Source of the DNA: Acidimicrobiaceae bacterium
GTDB lineage: Bacteria; Actinomycetota; Acidimicrobiia; Acidimicrobiales; Bog-793
DNA length: 10,280 nt
NCBI GenBank assembly: GCA_027306715.1
Contig: DAHUZG010000324.1
Span: 1-10,280 of the forward strand
Direction: 5' to 3'
How positions within the stretch are numbered: the stretch's first letter is position 1; each line of letters begins with the position of its first letter. The notes below the pieces were generated by a model. It was not told where the DNA came from and did not search any database. It saw only the letters and a program-made list of their open reading frames with translations. A program made the translations under genes and the position numbers. This document shows, in pieces, positions 1 through 5,580 of this stretch.

Positions 1-146
1 GCGAGGCTGCCGTGCGCCGCCGTCGAGGCCGGCGCCGCCGTGGAGGCGAGCGCGGCCGGCGTTGCCCCGAGCGCCAGCACCAAAGCTCCCGACCCGGCCA
101 ACGCGAGCCCTCCGGTGAGATAACTCCTCTTAAGCCGTGACGTCAT
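1..146 (-). CDS. N-terminus of a secreted protein (partial, signal peptide)
   Basis: Reading the minus strand from an ATG at 146, the frame stays open for 48 codons to the left window edge. It begins MTSRLKRSYLTGGLALAGSG and continues with a hydrophobic stretch (ALVLALGA) and an Ala-rich region around TPAALAST. This is the three-part layout of a Sec signal peptide: a basic n-region (Arg4, Lys6, Arg7), a hydrophobic core at about residues 10-28, and a likely signal peptidase I site near residues 33-35 (ALA before STAAPAS). No lipobox cysteine is seen, so it is probably not a lipoprotein. The mature domain is outside the window, so its function cannot be given. No convincing Shine-Dalgarno precedes the ATG. 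It lies 77 bases downstream of the oxygenase stop on the same strand and could be cotranscribed with it. Confidence 0.6.
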   Translation of the reverse strand, partial: MTSRLKRSYLTGGLALAGSGALVLALGATPAALASTAAPASTAAHGSL

Positions 147-164
147 GGTCGAAGCGTTCTGGTT

Positions 165-200
165 GGGAGGTCTCGTCGGGGAGGTCTCGTCGGGGAGGTC
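165..200. repeat. Tandem 14-bp repeat, about 2.6 copies
   Basis: The unit GGGAGGTCTCGTCG occurs perfectly at 165-178 and 179-192, followed by the first eight bases of a third copy (193-200). It sits between the oxygenase stop and the start of the partial secreted gene, inside the untranslated leader of the latter. It may be a slippage product or a regulator-binding array; nothing else in the sequence decides which. Confidence 0.85.
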
Positions 201-220
201 GCCGCTCGGCCGCGAGCCGG
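201..220 (-). terminator. Weak GC-rich hairpin after the oxygenase gene
   Basis: Just past the stop codon on the minus strand, GCTCG and CGAGC can pair across a four-base loop (CGGC), with further interrupted pairs outside. There is no T-run after it. At best it is a weak pausing or partial terminator between the oxygenase and the secreted gene. It may be chance in such GC-rich DNA. Confidence 0.2.
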
Positions 221-223
221 CGC

Positions 224-1048
224 TCACGACGCGGCGGCCGGCGAGCGCGAGAAGACGAGCGGGTTCTGCCGCTCGTCCTCGAGCCGGTCACCGACCCGCA
301 GCTGCTCTGCCTGCTCCTTGGTGAGGATGTCCTGCTGGCCGTTGTAGGTGCAGCCGTCCGGCATGTACGCGACCGTCATCGCGAACCGGCGGCGAGGCGT
401 CATGTTGGCTCCCGCTCCGTGGGCGGTCAGCCCGTTGTGCACGACGGCCCCGCCCGCTCTCACGGGACAGTGGACCGGCTCGACGTCGCGCCACTGCGGA
501 TAGACGTCGAACAGCGACCCGATCTCCTTGCCGATCGCGGCGTTGTCGTACCGCTTCGTCTGGTGCGATCCCGGGATGTAGCACAAACAGCCGTTCTCTA
601 ACGTGGCATCCGTCAAGGCGATCCAGATGGTGAGCGCGTCGTCGGAGTGGAAGGACCAGAACGGCACGTCGATGTGGAAGGCGGTGGGATTGGCGTACCG
701 CTCCTTGACCAAGGCCTGGTCGAGCCAGATACGCACCCCGTCGACTCCGGCGAGATCGGCGGCGATGCGACCGAGCCGCTCGTCGAGCACGAGGCCGCGT
801 GCCGGCTCGCTCGTCATCCAGAGGTTGATCTTCTGGGTGAACACCCGGTCGTAATACGGATCCTCTGTCTGGAAGAAGGCGTCGTAGTTCTCGTTGGCAA
901 GGGGCAGCCGGCTCTCCCGCTCGGAGAGGGCACTGTCGATCACCTCTCGCCAGCGCGCCACCTCCTCGGCGTCGAGCAGGTTCTCGAGCACGACGAACCC
1001 GTTCTCCCGGTAGAAGGCGACCTCGTCCCCGTGCACCGCTTCCCGCAC
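224..1048 (-). CDS. Phytanoyl-CoA dioxygenase (PhyH) family Fe(II)/2-oxoglutarate oxygenase
   Basis: The 274-residue protein belongs to the PhyH-like non-haem iron oxygenases, which hydroxylate small organic substrates using O2 and 2-oxoglutarate. The facial triad is visible: His125 and Asp127 in FHIDVPFW, and distal His210 in LTAHGAG. Arg219-Arg221 (TPRRRF) are placed to bind the 2-oxoglutarate carboxylate. IPGSH (158-162) and the N-terminal YRENGFVVLENLL are typical of the family. The open frame reaches a GTG at 1075. I prefer the GTG at 1048 because GGAGGGG lies about 8 bases before it and because a promoter with -10 at 1091-1096 would leave almost no leader for the 1075 start. The gene is divergent from a LacI regulator, so it is probably inducible by a catabolic substrate. 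The substrate cannot be read from sequence. Confidence 0.88.
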   Translation of the reverse strand: MREAVHGDEVAFYRENGFVVLENLLDAEEVARWREVIDSALSERESRLPLANENYDAFFQTEDPYYDRVFTQKINLWMTSEPARGLVLDERLGRIAADLAGVDGVRIWLDQALVKERYANPTAFHIDVPFWSFHSDDALTIWIALTDATLENGCLCYIPGSHQTKRYDNAAIGKEIGSLFDVYPQWRDVEPVHCPVRAGGAVVHNGLTAHGAGANMTPRRRFAMTVAYMPDGCTYNGQQDILTKEQAEQLRVGDRLEDERQNPLVFSRSPAAAS

Positions 1049-1090
1049 AGCAGCTGCCCCTCCTCGCTCGCCCACCTCTCGCCTGGCGGC

Positions 1091-1119
1091 AGGCTACGTG
1101 CCGATATACTGTCTGTCAA
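1091..1119 (-). promoter_or_regulatory. Sigma70-type promoter of the oxygenase gene
   Basis: On the minus strand a perfect -35 hexamer TTGACA (1119-1114) is followed after exactly 17 bases by TAGCCT (1096-1091), which fits the loose actinobacterial -10 TANNNT. Predicted transcription starts near 1084, giving a leader of about 35 bases before the preferred GTG at 1048. A consensus -35 is rare by chance in DNA this GC-rich. The -35 element lies inside the LacI-type operator core. Confidence 0.6.
1105..1110 (+). promoter_or_regulatory. Possible -10 element for the lacI-family gene
   Basis: TATACT on the plus strand is a good -10 hexamer and would start transcription near 1117, upstream of both candidate ATGs (1127 and 1145). 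No recognisable -35 is seen 16-18 bases upstream. The call rests on the AT-rich hexamer and its position only. Confidence 0.35.
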
Positions 1120-1127
1120 TCGCTTAA
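1116..1127. promoter_or_regulatory. Putative LacI-family operator
   Basis: TCAATCGCTTAA contains the AANCGNTT core with the central CG step recognised by most LacI/GalR-family repressors, extended to TNAANCGNTTNA. Flanking symmetry beyond that is poor. It covers most of the -35 box of the minus-strand oxygenase promoter and the predicted start region of the repressor transcript. That position suits repression of the oxygenase plus autoregulation. No second copy of the core was noticed elsewhere. Confidence 0.5.
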
Positions 1128-1144
1128 TGCCCCCGCGAGACAGC

Positions 1145-2197
1145 ATGACAGCCGATCCCACACCACCGCGTCGCCGTGCATCATCGGCCAGGGACGTCGC
1201 CCGCCGCGCCGGCGTGTCGATCGCCACGGTGTCGCTCGTGGTCAACGGCAAGGCCGACGGGCGCGTGTCGCCGGGCCAGCAGGAGGTCGTCCGCCGGGCC
1301 GTTGCCGACCTCGGATACCGGGTCGACTCCCGCGCCCGTGAGCTAGTCACCGGGCAGCGCAGCACCGTGGCGCTCCTGCTTCCCGAGCTGTCCAGCCCCT
1401 TCTTCGGCTACCTCGCGATGGGGGTGAGCTCGGTTCTCGGAGGCGGCTACGACCTCGTGCTGGCGATCGCCGAGCGCCGGGGTGGCGGTGCTCCCGATCA
1501 GCTCGACCGCCTCGTCGGTGCCCGGGTAGGGGGCGTCATCTGCCATGCTCCCCCTGACGCCGCGCTGCGAGGGCTCGGCACCCTGGCCGCTGCGGTGGTG
1601 CTGCTCGACGAGCCGGGGACAGCCTGGGCCGGTCCGAGCGTGCTGTTCGACCTCGGCGGCGGCGCTGACTCGCTCGCCGCGCATCTGCTCGACCTCGGCC
1701 ACCGTCACATCGCGTACCTCACGCCTGAGCCCGACTCCCCGACGTTCTCCTTGCGCCGTGCGGCGGTCCTGCGCCACTTCGCCGCCGGGTCTGGCGGAAG
1801 CGCCATCGAGCTGCGGGCGGGGAACGACTTCGACGCCGCCGCTGCCGCCATCCGCGCCGTCGCCGCCGTTGGGCGGCTCAATGGGCGCAGCGCCATCGTC
1901 TGCGGCACCGACGATCAGGCCTACGGCGTCCTGCTCGCCCTCGCCGAGCTCAACATCGCCGTTCCCGACGAGATCTCGGTCTGCGCCTTCAACGACCTGC
2001 CTCACTCCCGGGTCGTGCGCCCCGCCCTCACCTCGGTCGCGCTGCCCGCTCGCAGGCTCGGGTCCTGCGGGGCAGAGCTATTGCTCGAGGTGAGCGCCGC
2101 GGAGCGCGCCGGGCGGCGCTGGACCAGCCATCCGAGCGTGGTCCCGACCGCGCTCGCCGTCCGCGCCTCGACGGGTGCGGCGCCCCGTCGCAGCTGA
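1145..2197 (+). CDS. LacI/GalR-family transcriptional regulator
   Basis: This 350-residue protein has the standard LacI layout. An N-terminal helix-turn-helix at about residues 14-34 (SARDVARRAGVSIATVSLVV, then NG) and the hinge region follow, then a periplasmic-binding-protein-like effector domain starting near STVALLLPELSSPFFG. The C-terminal part shows DEISVCAFNDLPHSRVVRPALTSV, matching the usual family segment. It probably senses a sugar or other small metabolite and releases DNA on binding. The ATG at 1145 is chosen; an in-frame ATG at 1127 would add six residues but falls in the operator. The Shine-Dalgarno is weak for both. The open frame continues much further upstream only because it is antisense to the oxygenase. 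Its likely target is the divergent oxygenase. A link to the downstream aminotransferase 113 bases away is possible. Confidence 0.9.
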   Translation: MTADPTPPRRRASSARDVARRAGVSIATVSLVVNGKADGRVSPGQQEVVRRAVADLGYRVDSRARELVTGQRSTVALLLPELSSPFFGYLAMGVSSVLGGGYDLVLAIAERRGGGAPDQLDRLVGARVGGVICHAPPDAALRGLGTLAAAVVLLDEPGTAWAGPSVLFDLGGGADSLAAHLLDLGHRHIAYLTPEPDSPTFSLRRAAVLRHFAAGSGGSAIELRAGNDFDAAAAAIRAVAAVGRLNGRSAIVCGTDDQAYGVLLALAELNIAVPDEISVCAFNDLPHSRVVRPALTSVALPARRLGSCGAELLLEVSAAERAGRRWTSHPSVVPTALAVRASTGAAPRRS

Positions 2198-2213
2198 GCA
2201 GGAGCAGCGCCGG

Positions 2214-2234
2214 TGATGGCATCATCGCTGCGAT
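2214..2234. promoter_or_regulatory. Two adjacent dyads in the lacI-aminotransferase gap
   Basis: TGATG-G-CATCA (2214-2224) and ATCGC-T-GCGAT (2224-2234) are two perfect odd-centred 11-bp palindromes sharing one base. They lie just past the repressor stop and about 75 bases before the aminotransferase start. They could be a paired operator or a small hairpin. No -10-like hexamer was found in this gap, so the aminotransferase may be read through from upstream. Confidence 0.3.
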
Positions 2235-2277
2235 CCGCCGGGCATGCTCTGTCGTGCCCGCTGGGCCGCGCCGCTCG

Positions 2278-2298
2278 CCGAGAGGCAGCCGAGAGGCA
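2278..2298 (+). repeat. 10-bp direct repeat with 11-bp period before the ribosome site
   Basis: CCGAGAGGCA occurs at 2278-2287 and again at 2289-2298, ending exactly where the Shine-Dalgarno AAAGGAG begins. The 11-bp spacing puts both copies on one face of the helix. It may be a regulator site or a small duplication. Confidence 0.5.
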
Positions 2299-2304
2299 AA
2301 GGAG
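2298..2304 (+). promoter_or_regulatory. Strong ribosome binding site fixing the aminotransferase start
   Basis: AAAGGAG lies six bases before the ATG at 2311. It selects this start over the longer open frame beginning at 2254. Confidence 0.75.
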
Positions 2305-2310
2305 ACCACG

Positions 2311-3606
2311 ATGAGCCGACACGCCGACCTGCTCGCCCGCCACCGCGCCGTCCTGCCGGGCTGGATCTCGCTCTACTACGACGAGCCGATCGCCCTCGTC
2401 GACGGCGAGGGGCGGCATGTCGTCGACGCCGAGGGGAACCGCTACCTCGACTTCTTCGGCGGGATCCTGACGACGATGCTGGGCTACAACGTCCCCGAGA
2501 TCGTCGAAGCGGCCCGAGAGCAGGTCGGAAAGATGGCCCACACCTCGACGCTCTACCTGATCGAGGACCAGATCGCCCTCGCCGAGAGGATCGCCGCCAG
2601 ATCGGGAATCTCCGGCGCCAAGGTCTACTTCACCAACTCCGGCACCGAGGCCAACGAGGCGGCGCTGCTCGTCGCCGCCGCGACCCGGCGCTCGAACCAG
2701 GTGCTGGCGCTTCGCGGGAGCTACCACGGGCGCTCTTTCGCTGCTGCAGGGGTGACCGGGATCCGAAGCTGGTCGCCGTCTTCACTGTCACCGCTGCAGG
2801 TGAGCTATGTGCACTCGGGTTACCGTTACCGCTCGCCGTGGCGCCATCTCGACGACGAGGGCTACATCGCCGCCTGCGTGGCCGACCTGCGCGACGTCAT
2901 CGCCACGGCGACGGCCGGCGAGGTCGCCTGCATGATCGCCGAACCGATCCAAGGGGTGGGTGGTTTCACAATCCCGCCGGACGGCTTCTTCGGCGCGATG
3001 AAGCCCGTGCTCGACGAGATCGGCGCCCTCTTCATCGCCGACGAGGTGCAGACCGGGTGGGGGCGCACCGGCGACCACTTCTGGGGGATCGAGGCTCACG
3101 GCTTCACCCCGGACGTGATGACCTTCGCCAAGGGTCTCGGCAACGGGCTCGCCATCGGGGGCCTCGTCGCCCGGGGCGAGCTCATGGACAACGTCCGGTC
3201 CAACCAGATCTCGACCTTCGGCGGCAACCCGCTCGCCACTCACGTGGCCCTCGCCACCTTGGACTACCTCGATGCACACGACCTACAGTCCAACGCCTCG
3301 AAGGTCGGGACGCAGCTGATTGACGCCGTGCGCGCCGGCAGCGCCGACGTCCCGGCCGTCGGCGAGGTTCGCGGCAAGGGGCTGATGCTCGGAGTCGAGC
3401 TCGTCGAGCCGGGAAGCATTAGGCCGAGCCCCGCAGCAGCCGCGCGGGTCCAGGAGGAGGCGAGACGGCGGGGCCTTCTCGTCGGCAGGGGCGGGATGCA
3501 CGGCAACGTGCTTCGGGTGGCACCGCCGCTGAGCCTCACCGAGGACGAGTGCGCCGACGGCGCCGGGCGCCTGCTCGAGGCGATCGCGGCGGCCGCACGT
3601 GGCTGA
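2311..3606 (+). CDS. Class III (omega) aminotransferase, AGXT2/beta-amino-acid type
   Basis: The 431-residue protein is a PLP-dependent class III aminotransferase of full family length. Visible landmarks are NSGTEANEAAL (Ser110-Gly111-Thr112 hold the cofactor phosphate), SYHGRS, FIADEVQTGWGRTG (Asp244 contacts the pyridine nitrogen), and FAKGLGNG with Lys274 as the Schiff-base lysine. The N-terminal DFFGGILTTMLGY resembles alanine-glyoxylate/(R)-3-amino-2-methylpropionate aminotransferases more than ornithine or GABA enzymes, but the exact donor and acceptor cannot be fixed from sequence. Its 3' end overlaps the next gene by eight bases, implying translational coupling with purine nucleoside phosphorylase. 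If it acts on beta-aminoisobutyrate it would fit pyrimidine breakdown; that is inference from the neighbours. Confidence 0.88.
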   Translation: MSRHADLLARHRAVLPGWISLYYDEPIALVDGEGRHVVDAEGNRYLDFFGGILTTMLGYNVPEIVEAAREQVGKMAHTSTLYLIEDQIALAERIAARSGISGAKVYFTNSGTEANEAALLVAAATRRSNQVLALRGSYHGRSFAAAGVTGIRSWSPSSLSPLQVSYVHSGYRYRSPWRHLDDEGYIAACVADLRDVIATATAGEVACMIAEPIQGVGGFTIPPDGFFGAMKPVLDEIGALFIADEVQTGWGRTGDHFWGIEAHGFTPDVMTFAKGLGNGLAIGGLVARGELMDNVRSNQISTFGGNPLATHVALATLDYLDAHDLQSNASKVGTQLIDAVRAGSADVPAVGEVRGKGLMLGVELVEPGSIRPSPAAAARVQEEARRRGLLVGRGGMHGNVLRVAPPLSLTEDECADGAGRLLEAIAAAARG

Positions 3607-4630
3607 GATCGACCGTCTCAAGGTGCTCGACCCGCTCAAGGTGCTCGCCGGGGCGGCCCTCGGCGCAGCCGTCGGGATCGCCGCCGGGGCGGCCGCCCGC
3701 GGGGGGGCCGAGGGCAGCGCCGGCACCGGGCAGGCGGGAGCCACCCCACCGCCGGCGCCGGCGCCGTCGGCGCAGGAGAGGGCTGCTGCAGCAGCGGGCG
3801 GCGCTGCCGCCTACGCCATCGCCCAATCGGCGGCGACCGAGCTGGCACGCCGTACCTGCCGCCCGCGCCACGATCTCGCCGTCGTCCTCGGCTCCGGCTG
3901 GCAGGAGGCCGTCGCCGGGCTCGGCGAAGACCCGGTGGACCTCCCCGCTGACGAGCTCCCCGGCTTTGCACGCACGACCGTCGCCGGGCACACCGGCGTC
4001 GTCCGCTCCGTCACCGTGGACGGGCGCAACGTGCTGCTCCTCCTCGGCCGCGCCCACCTCTACGAAGGGCACACGCCCTCGGTGGTCGCGCACCCCGTCC
4101 GCACGGCGATCGCCGCCGGCGTGGGCACGGTGGTGCTCACCAACGCCGCCGGCGGGATCCGGCGGGACTACGCCGTCGGACAGCCGGTGCTGATCGCCGA
4201 CCATCTCAACCTCACCGGCGCCTCGCCGCTCGCGGGAGCCCCGCCACCGGCGGACATGCCGAGCCGCTTCGTCGACCTCAGCTCGGCCTGGGACCCGAAG
4301 CTGAGGGCGCTCGCCCGCGAGGCCGAGCCCTCGCTCGCGGAAGGCGTCTATGCCGGCCTGCTCGGACCCCAGTACGAGACTCCGGCGGAGATCGCCCTGC
4401 TGCGCACCCTCGGCGCCGACCTCGTCGGGATGTCGACGGTGATCGAGGCCATCGCCGCTCGCCACCTCGGCGCGGCGTTGCTCGGCATCGCCCTCGTCAC
4501 CAACGCGGCTGCCGGCGTGCTCGAGGCGCCGCTCGACCACGCCGAGGTGCTCGCCGCCGGAAAGGCGGCGGCACCGGCGCTGGCGCGGCTGCTTGCCGCC
4601 GTGGTCGAGCGGGCGCTCGCCACGGTGTGA
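3599..4630 (+). CDS. deoD: Purine nucleoside phosphorylase with N-terminal extension
   Basis: The 343-residue protein splits purine nucleosides with phosphate into free base and ribose-1-phosphate. Trimeric-type signatures are clear: VVLGSG (95-100, phosphate loop), RAHLYEGH (151-158), VVLTNAAGG, GPQYETPAE with Glu260 in the base pocket, GMSTVIEAIAARH (Met278), and LVTNAAAG with Asn302, equivalent to the Asn that selects 6-oxopurines. The catalytic domain starts near residue 70. Before it lie DRLKVLDPLKVLAGAALGAAVGIAAG, an Ala/Gly-rich stretch and a Pro/Ala linker, which is not usual for the family. No ATG, GTG or TTG occurs in frame between codon 15 and the catalytic domain, so the extension cannot be removed by a later start. 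The GTG at 3599 overlaps the aminotransferase stop by eight bases, and the gene overlaps the mutase by four (GTGA). The symbol follows the mycobacterial deoD/punA name. Confidence 0.9.
   Translation: MAEIDRLKVLDPLKVLAGAALGAAVGIAAGAAARGGAEGSAGTGQAGATPPPAPAPSAQERAAAAAGGAAAYAIAQSAATELARRTCRPRHDLAVVLGSGWQEAVAGLGEDPVDLPADELPGFARTTVAGHTGVVRSVTVDGRNVLLLLGRAHLYEGHTPSVVAHPVRTAIAAGVGTVVLTNAAGGIRRDYAVGQPVLIADHLNLTGASPLAGAPPPADMPSRFVDLSSAWDPKLRALAREAEPSLAEGVYAGLLGPQYETPAEIALLRTLGADLVGMSTVIEAIAARHLGAALLGIALVTNAAAGVLEAPLDHAEVLAAGKAAAPALARLLAAVVERALATV
3617..3647 (+). repeat. 13-bp direct repeat at the start of the phosphorylase gene
   Basis: CTCAAGGTGCTCG occurs at 3617-3629 and 3635-3647, 18 bases apart and in frame. 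It encodes the repeated LKVL of DRLKVLDPLKVLAG. Each copy contains an in-frame GTG (3623 and 3641) that could serve as an alternative start, though neither has a clear ribosome site. Confidence 0.6.
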
Positions 4631-5487
4631 GCGAGGGCGCCGCCAGACCCGCCGGCAGCCCCGCAGCGCTGCCGGCGGCGCTCGCCGCGGAGGTGCGCGC
4701 CTGGATCGCCGAGGACCCCGACCCGGCGACCCGTGCCGAGCTCGAGGCGCTGCTCGACCGCGGGGACACCGCGGCGCTCGAGGCCCTATTCTCCGAGCCG
4801 CTCCGGTTCGGCACGGCGGGCCTGCGCGCTCCGCTCGGGGCCGGCCCGGCACGGATGAACCGCCTCGTCGCCCGCCGCACGACCGCCGGCGTCGCCCGCT
4901 GGGTGCTCCGCGGCGGCCCGAGGGCCGCCCGTGCCGGCATCGTCATCGGGCGCGACGCCCGCCACGGGTCCGCCGAGTTCGCCGCCGACGCCGCCGAGGT
5001 GGCCGCGGCCTATGGCGTACGCGTCCACGTTCTCCCGCAGCCGCTGCCGACGCCGCTCACCGCCTTCGCCGTCCGCCATCTCGGCGCTGCCGCCGGCGTC
5101 ATGATCACCGCCAGCCACAACCCGGCCCCCGACAACGGCTACAAGGTCTACGCGGCCGACGGCGCCCAGGTCATCCCGCCCGACGACGGGCTGATCGCCG
5201 ACGCAGCGTCCGAGGCGCTCCCGGTGCCGGCCGGCGCAGGTTCGGACCCCGGCGGCCGAGGCGCCAGCATCGACGGCGGTGGCCCCGGCGGCCGCCCCGG
5301 CGGGGGCGGGGGCGGGGGCGGGGGCGGGGGCGGCGAGATCGTGGAAGTCGATCGCGCCGAGCTGCTCGGCGCCTACGCCGCCGCGGTGCTCGGCGTGCTC
5401 GATCGGGACGGGCCACGACGCCTGCGGATCGTCTACACCCCGTTACACGGGGTCGGGGGCCTCGTGCTGCCGGCGCTGCTCGAGTAG
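4627..5487 (+). CDS. N-terminal fragment of the mutase (phosphoserine domain)
   Basis: This is the part that would be made if the TAG terminates: 286 residues from a GTG sharing the GTGA overlap with the phosphorylase stop. It holds the whole first domain with Ser163 and the start of the second domain (LRIVYTPLHGVGGLVLPALLE). It lacks metal, sugar and phosphate loops, so it should not be a mutase alone. Residues about 205-238 form a Gly/Pro-rich insert containing a 12-glycine run encoded by the hexanucleotide repeat, absent from typical family members and probably a flexible surface loop. Confidence 0.75.
   Translation: MSEGAARPAGSPAALPAALAAEVRAWIAEDPDPATRAELEALLDRGDTAALEALFSEPLRFGTAGLRAPLGAGPARMNRLVARRTTAGVARWVLRGGPRAARAGIVIGRDARHGSAEFAADAAEVAAAYGVRVHVLPQPLPTPLTAFAVRHLGAAAGVMITASHNPAPDNGYKVYAADGAQVIPPDDGLIADAASEALPVPAGAGSDPGGRGASIDGGGPGGRPGGGGGGGGGGGGEIVEVDRAELLGAYAAAVLGVLDRDGPRRLRIVYTPLHGVGGLVLPALLE
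5301..5330 (+). repeat. (CGGGGG)5 hexanucleotide repeat, G-quadruplex candidate
   Basis: Five perfect tandem CGGGGG units lie in the mutase coding strand, encoding most of a polyglycine run. Five-G tracts separated by single C loops match the pattern of very stable intramolecular G-quadruplexes, and the mRNA carries the same strand. Because the unit is six bases, copy-number slippage would change glycine number without shifting frame. Confidence 0.9.
5485..5487 (+). other. In-frame TAG interrupting the mutase
   Basis: The amber codon lies in the same frame as the upstream and downstream mutase motifs, between GAG and GCC. It is the only stop between 4627 and 6499 in that frame. It falls 155 bases after the G-rich repeat. 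Confidence 0.85.
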
Positions 5488-5567
5488 GCCGGCTTCGAGC
5501 CACCGCACCTCGTCGCCTCCCAGTCCGAACCCGATCCGGCCTTTCCGACAGCGCCGTTCCCGAACCC

Positions 5568-5574
5568 GGAGGAG
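5568..5574 (+). promoter_or_regulatory. Shine-Dalgarno-like site before an internal GTG
   Basis: GGAGGAG is followed after six bases by an in-frame GTG at 5581. Sequence and spacing are those of a strong ribosome binding site, 81 bases past the TAG. It may be incidental because it encodes the Glu-Glu of NPEEPG. It could still permit translation of the C-terminal half. Confidence 0.35.
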
Positions 5575-5580
5575 CCGGGC

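Noticed and set aside
647..1144. Long N-terminal extension of the LacI-family frame
   Set aside because: It lies antisense to the oxygenase. The family start just before the helix-turn-helix is at 1145 (or 1127).
3536..4852. Long 438-codon minus-strand open frame antisense to the phosphorylase
   Set aside because: Arg/Gly/Ala-rich without domains, opposite a clear phosphorylase. Long antisense frames are expected in very GC-rich DNA.
5485..5487. Pyrrolysine or programmed recoding at the TAG
   Set aside because: No pyrrolysine genes or recoding structure are seen here, the enzyme is not a pyrrolysine protein, and a plain nonsense change or sequence error is simpler.
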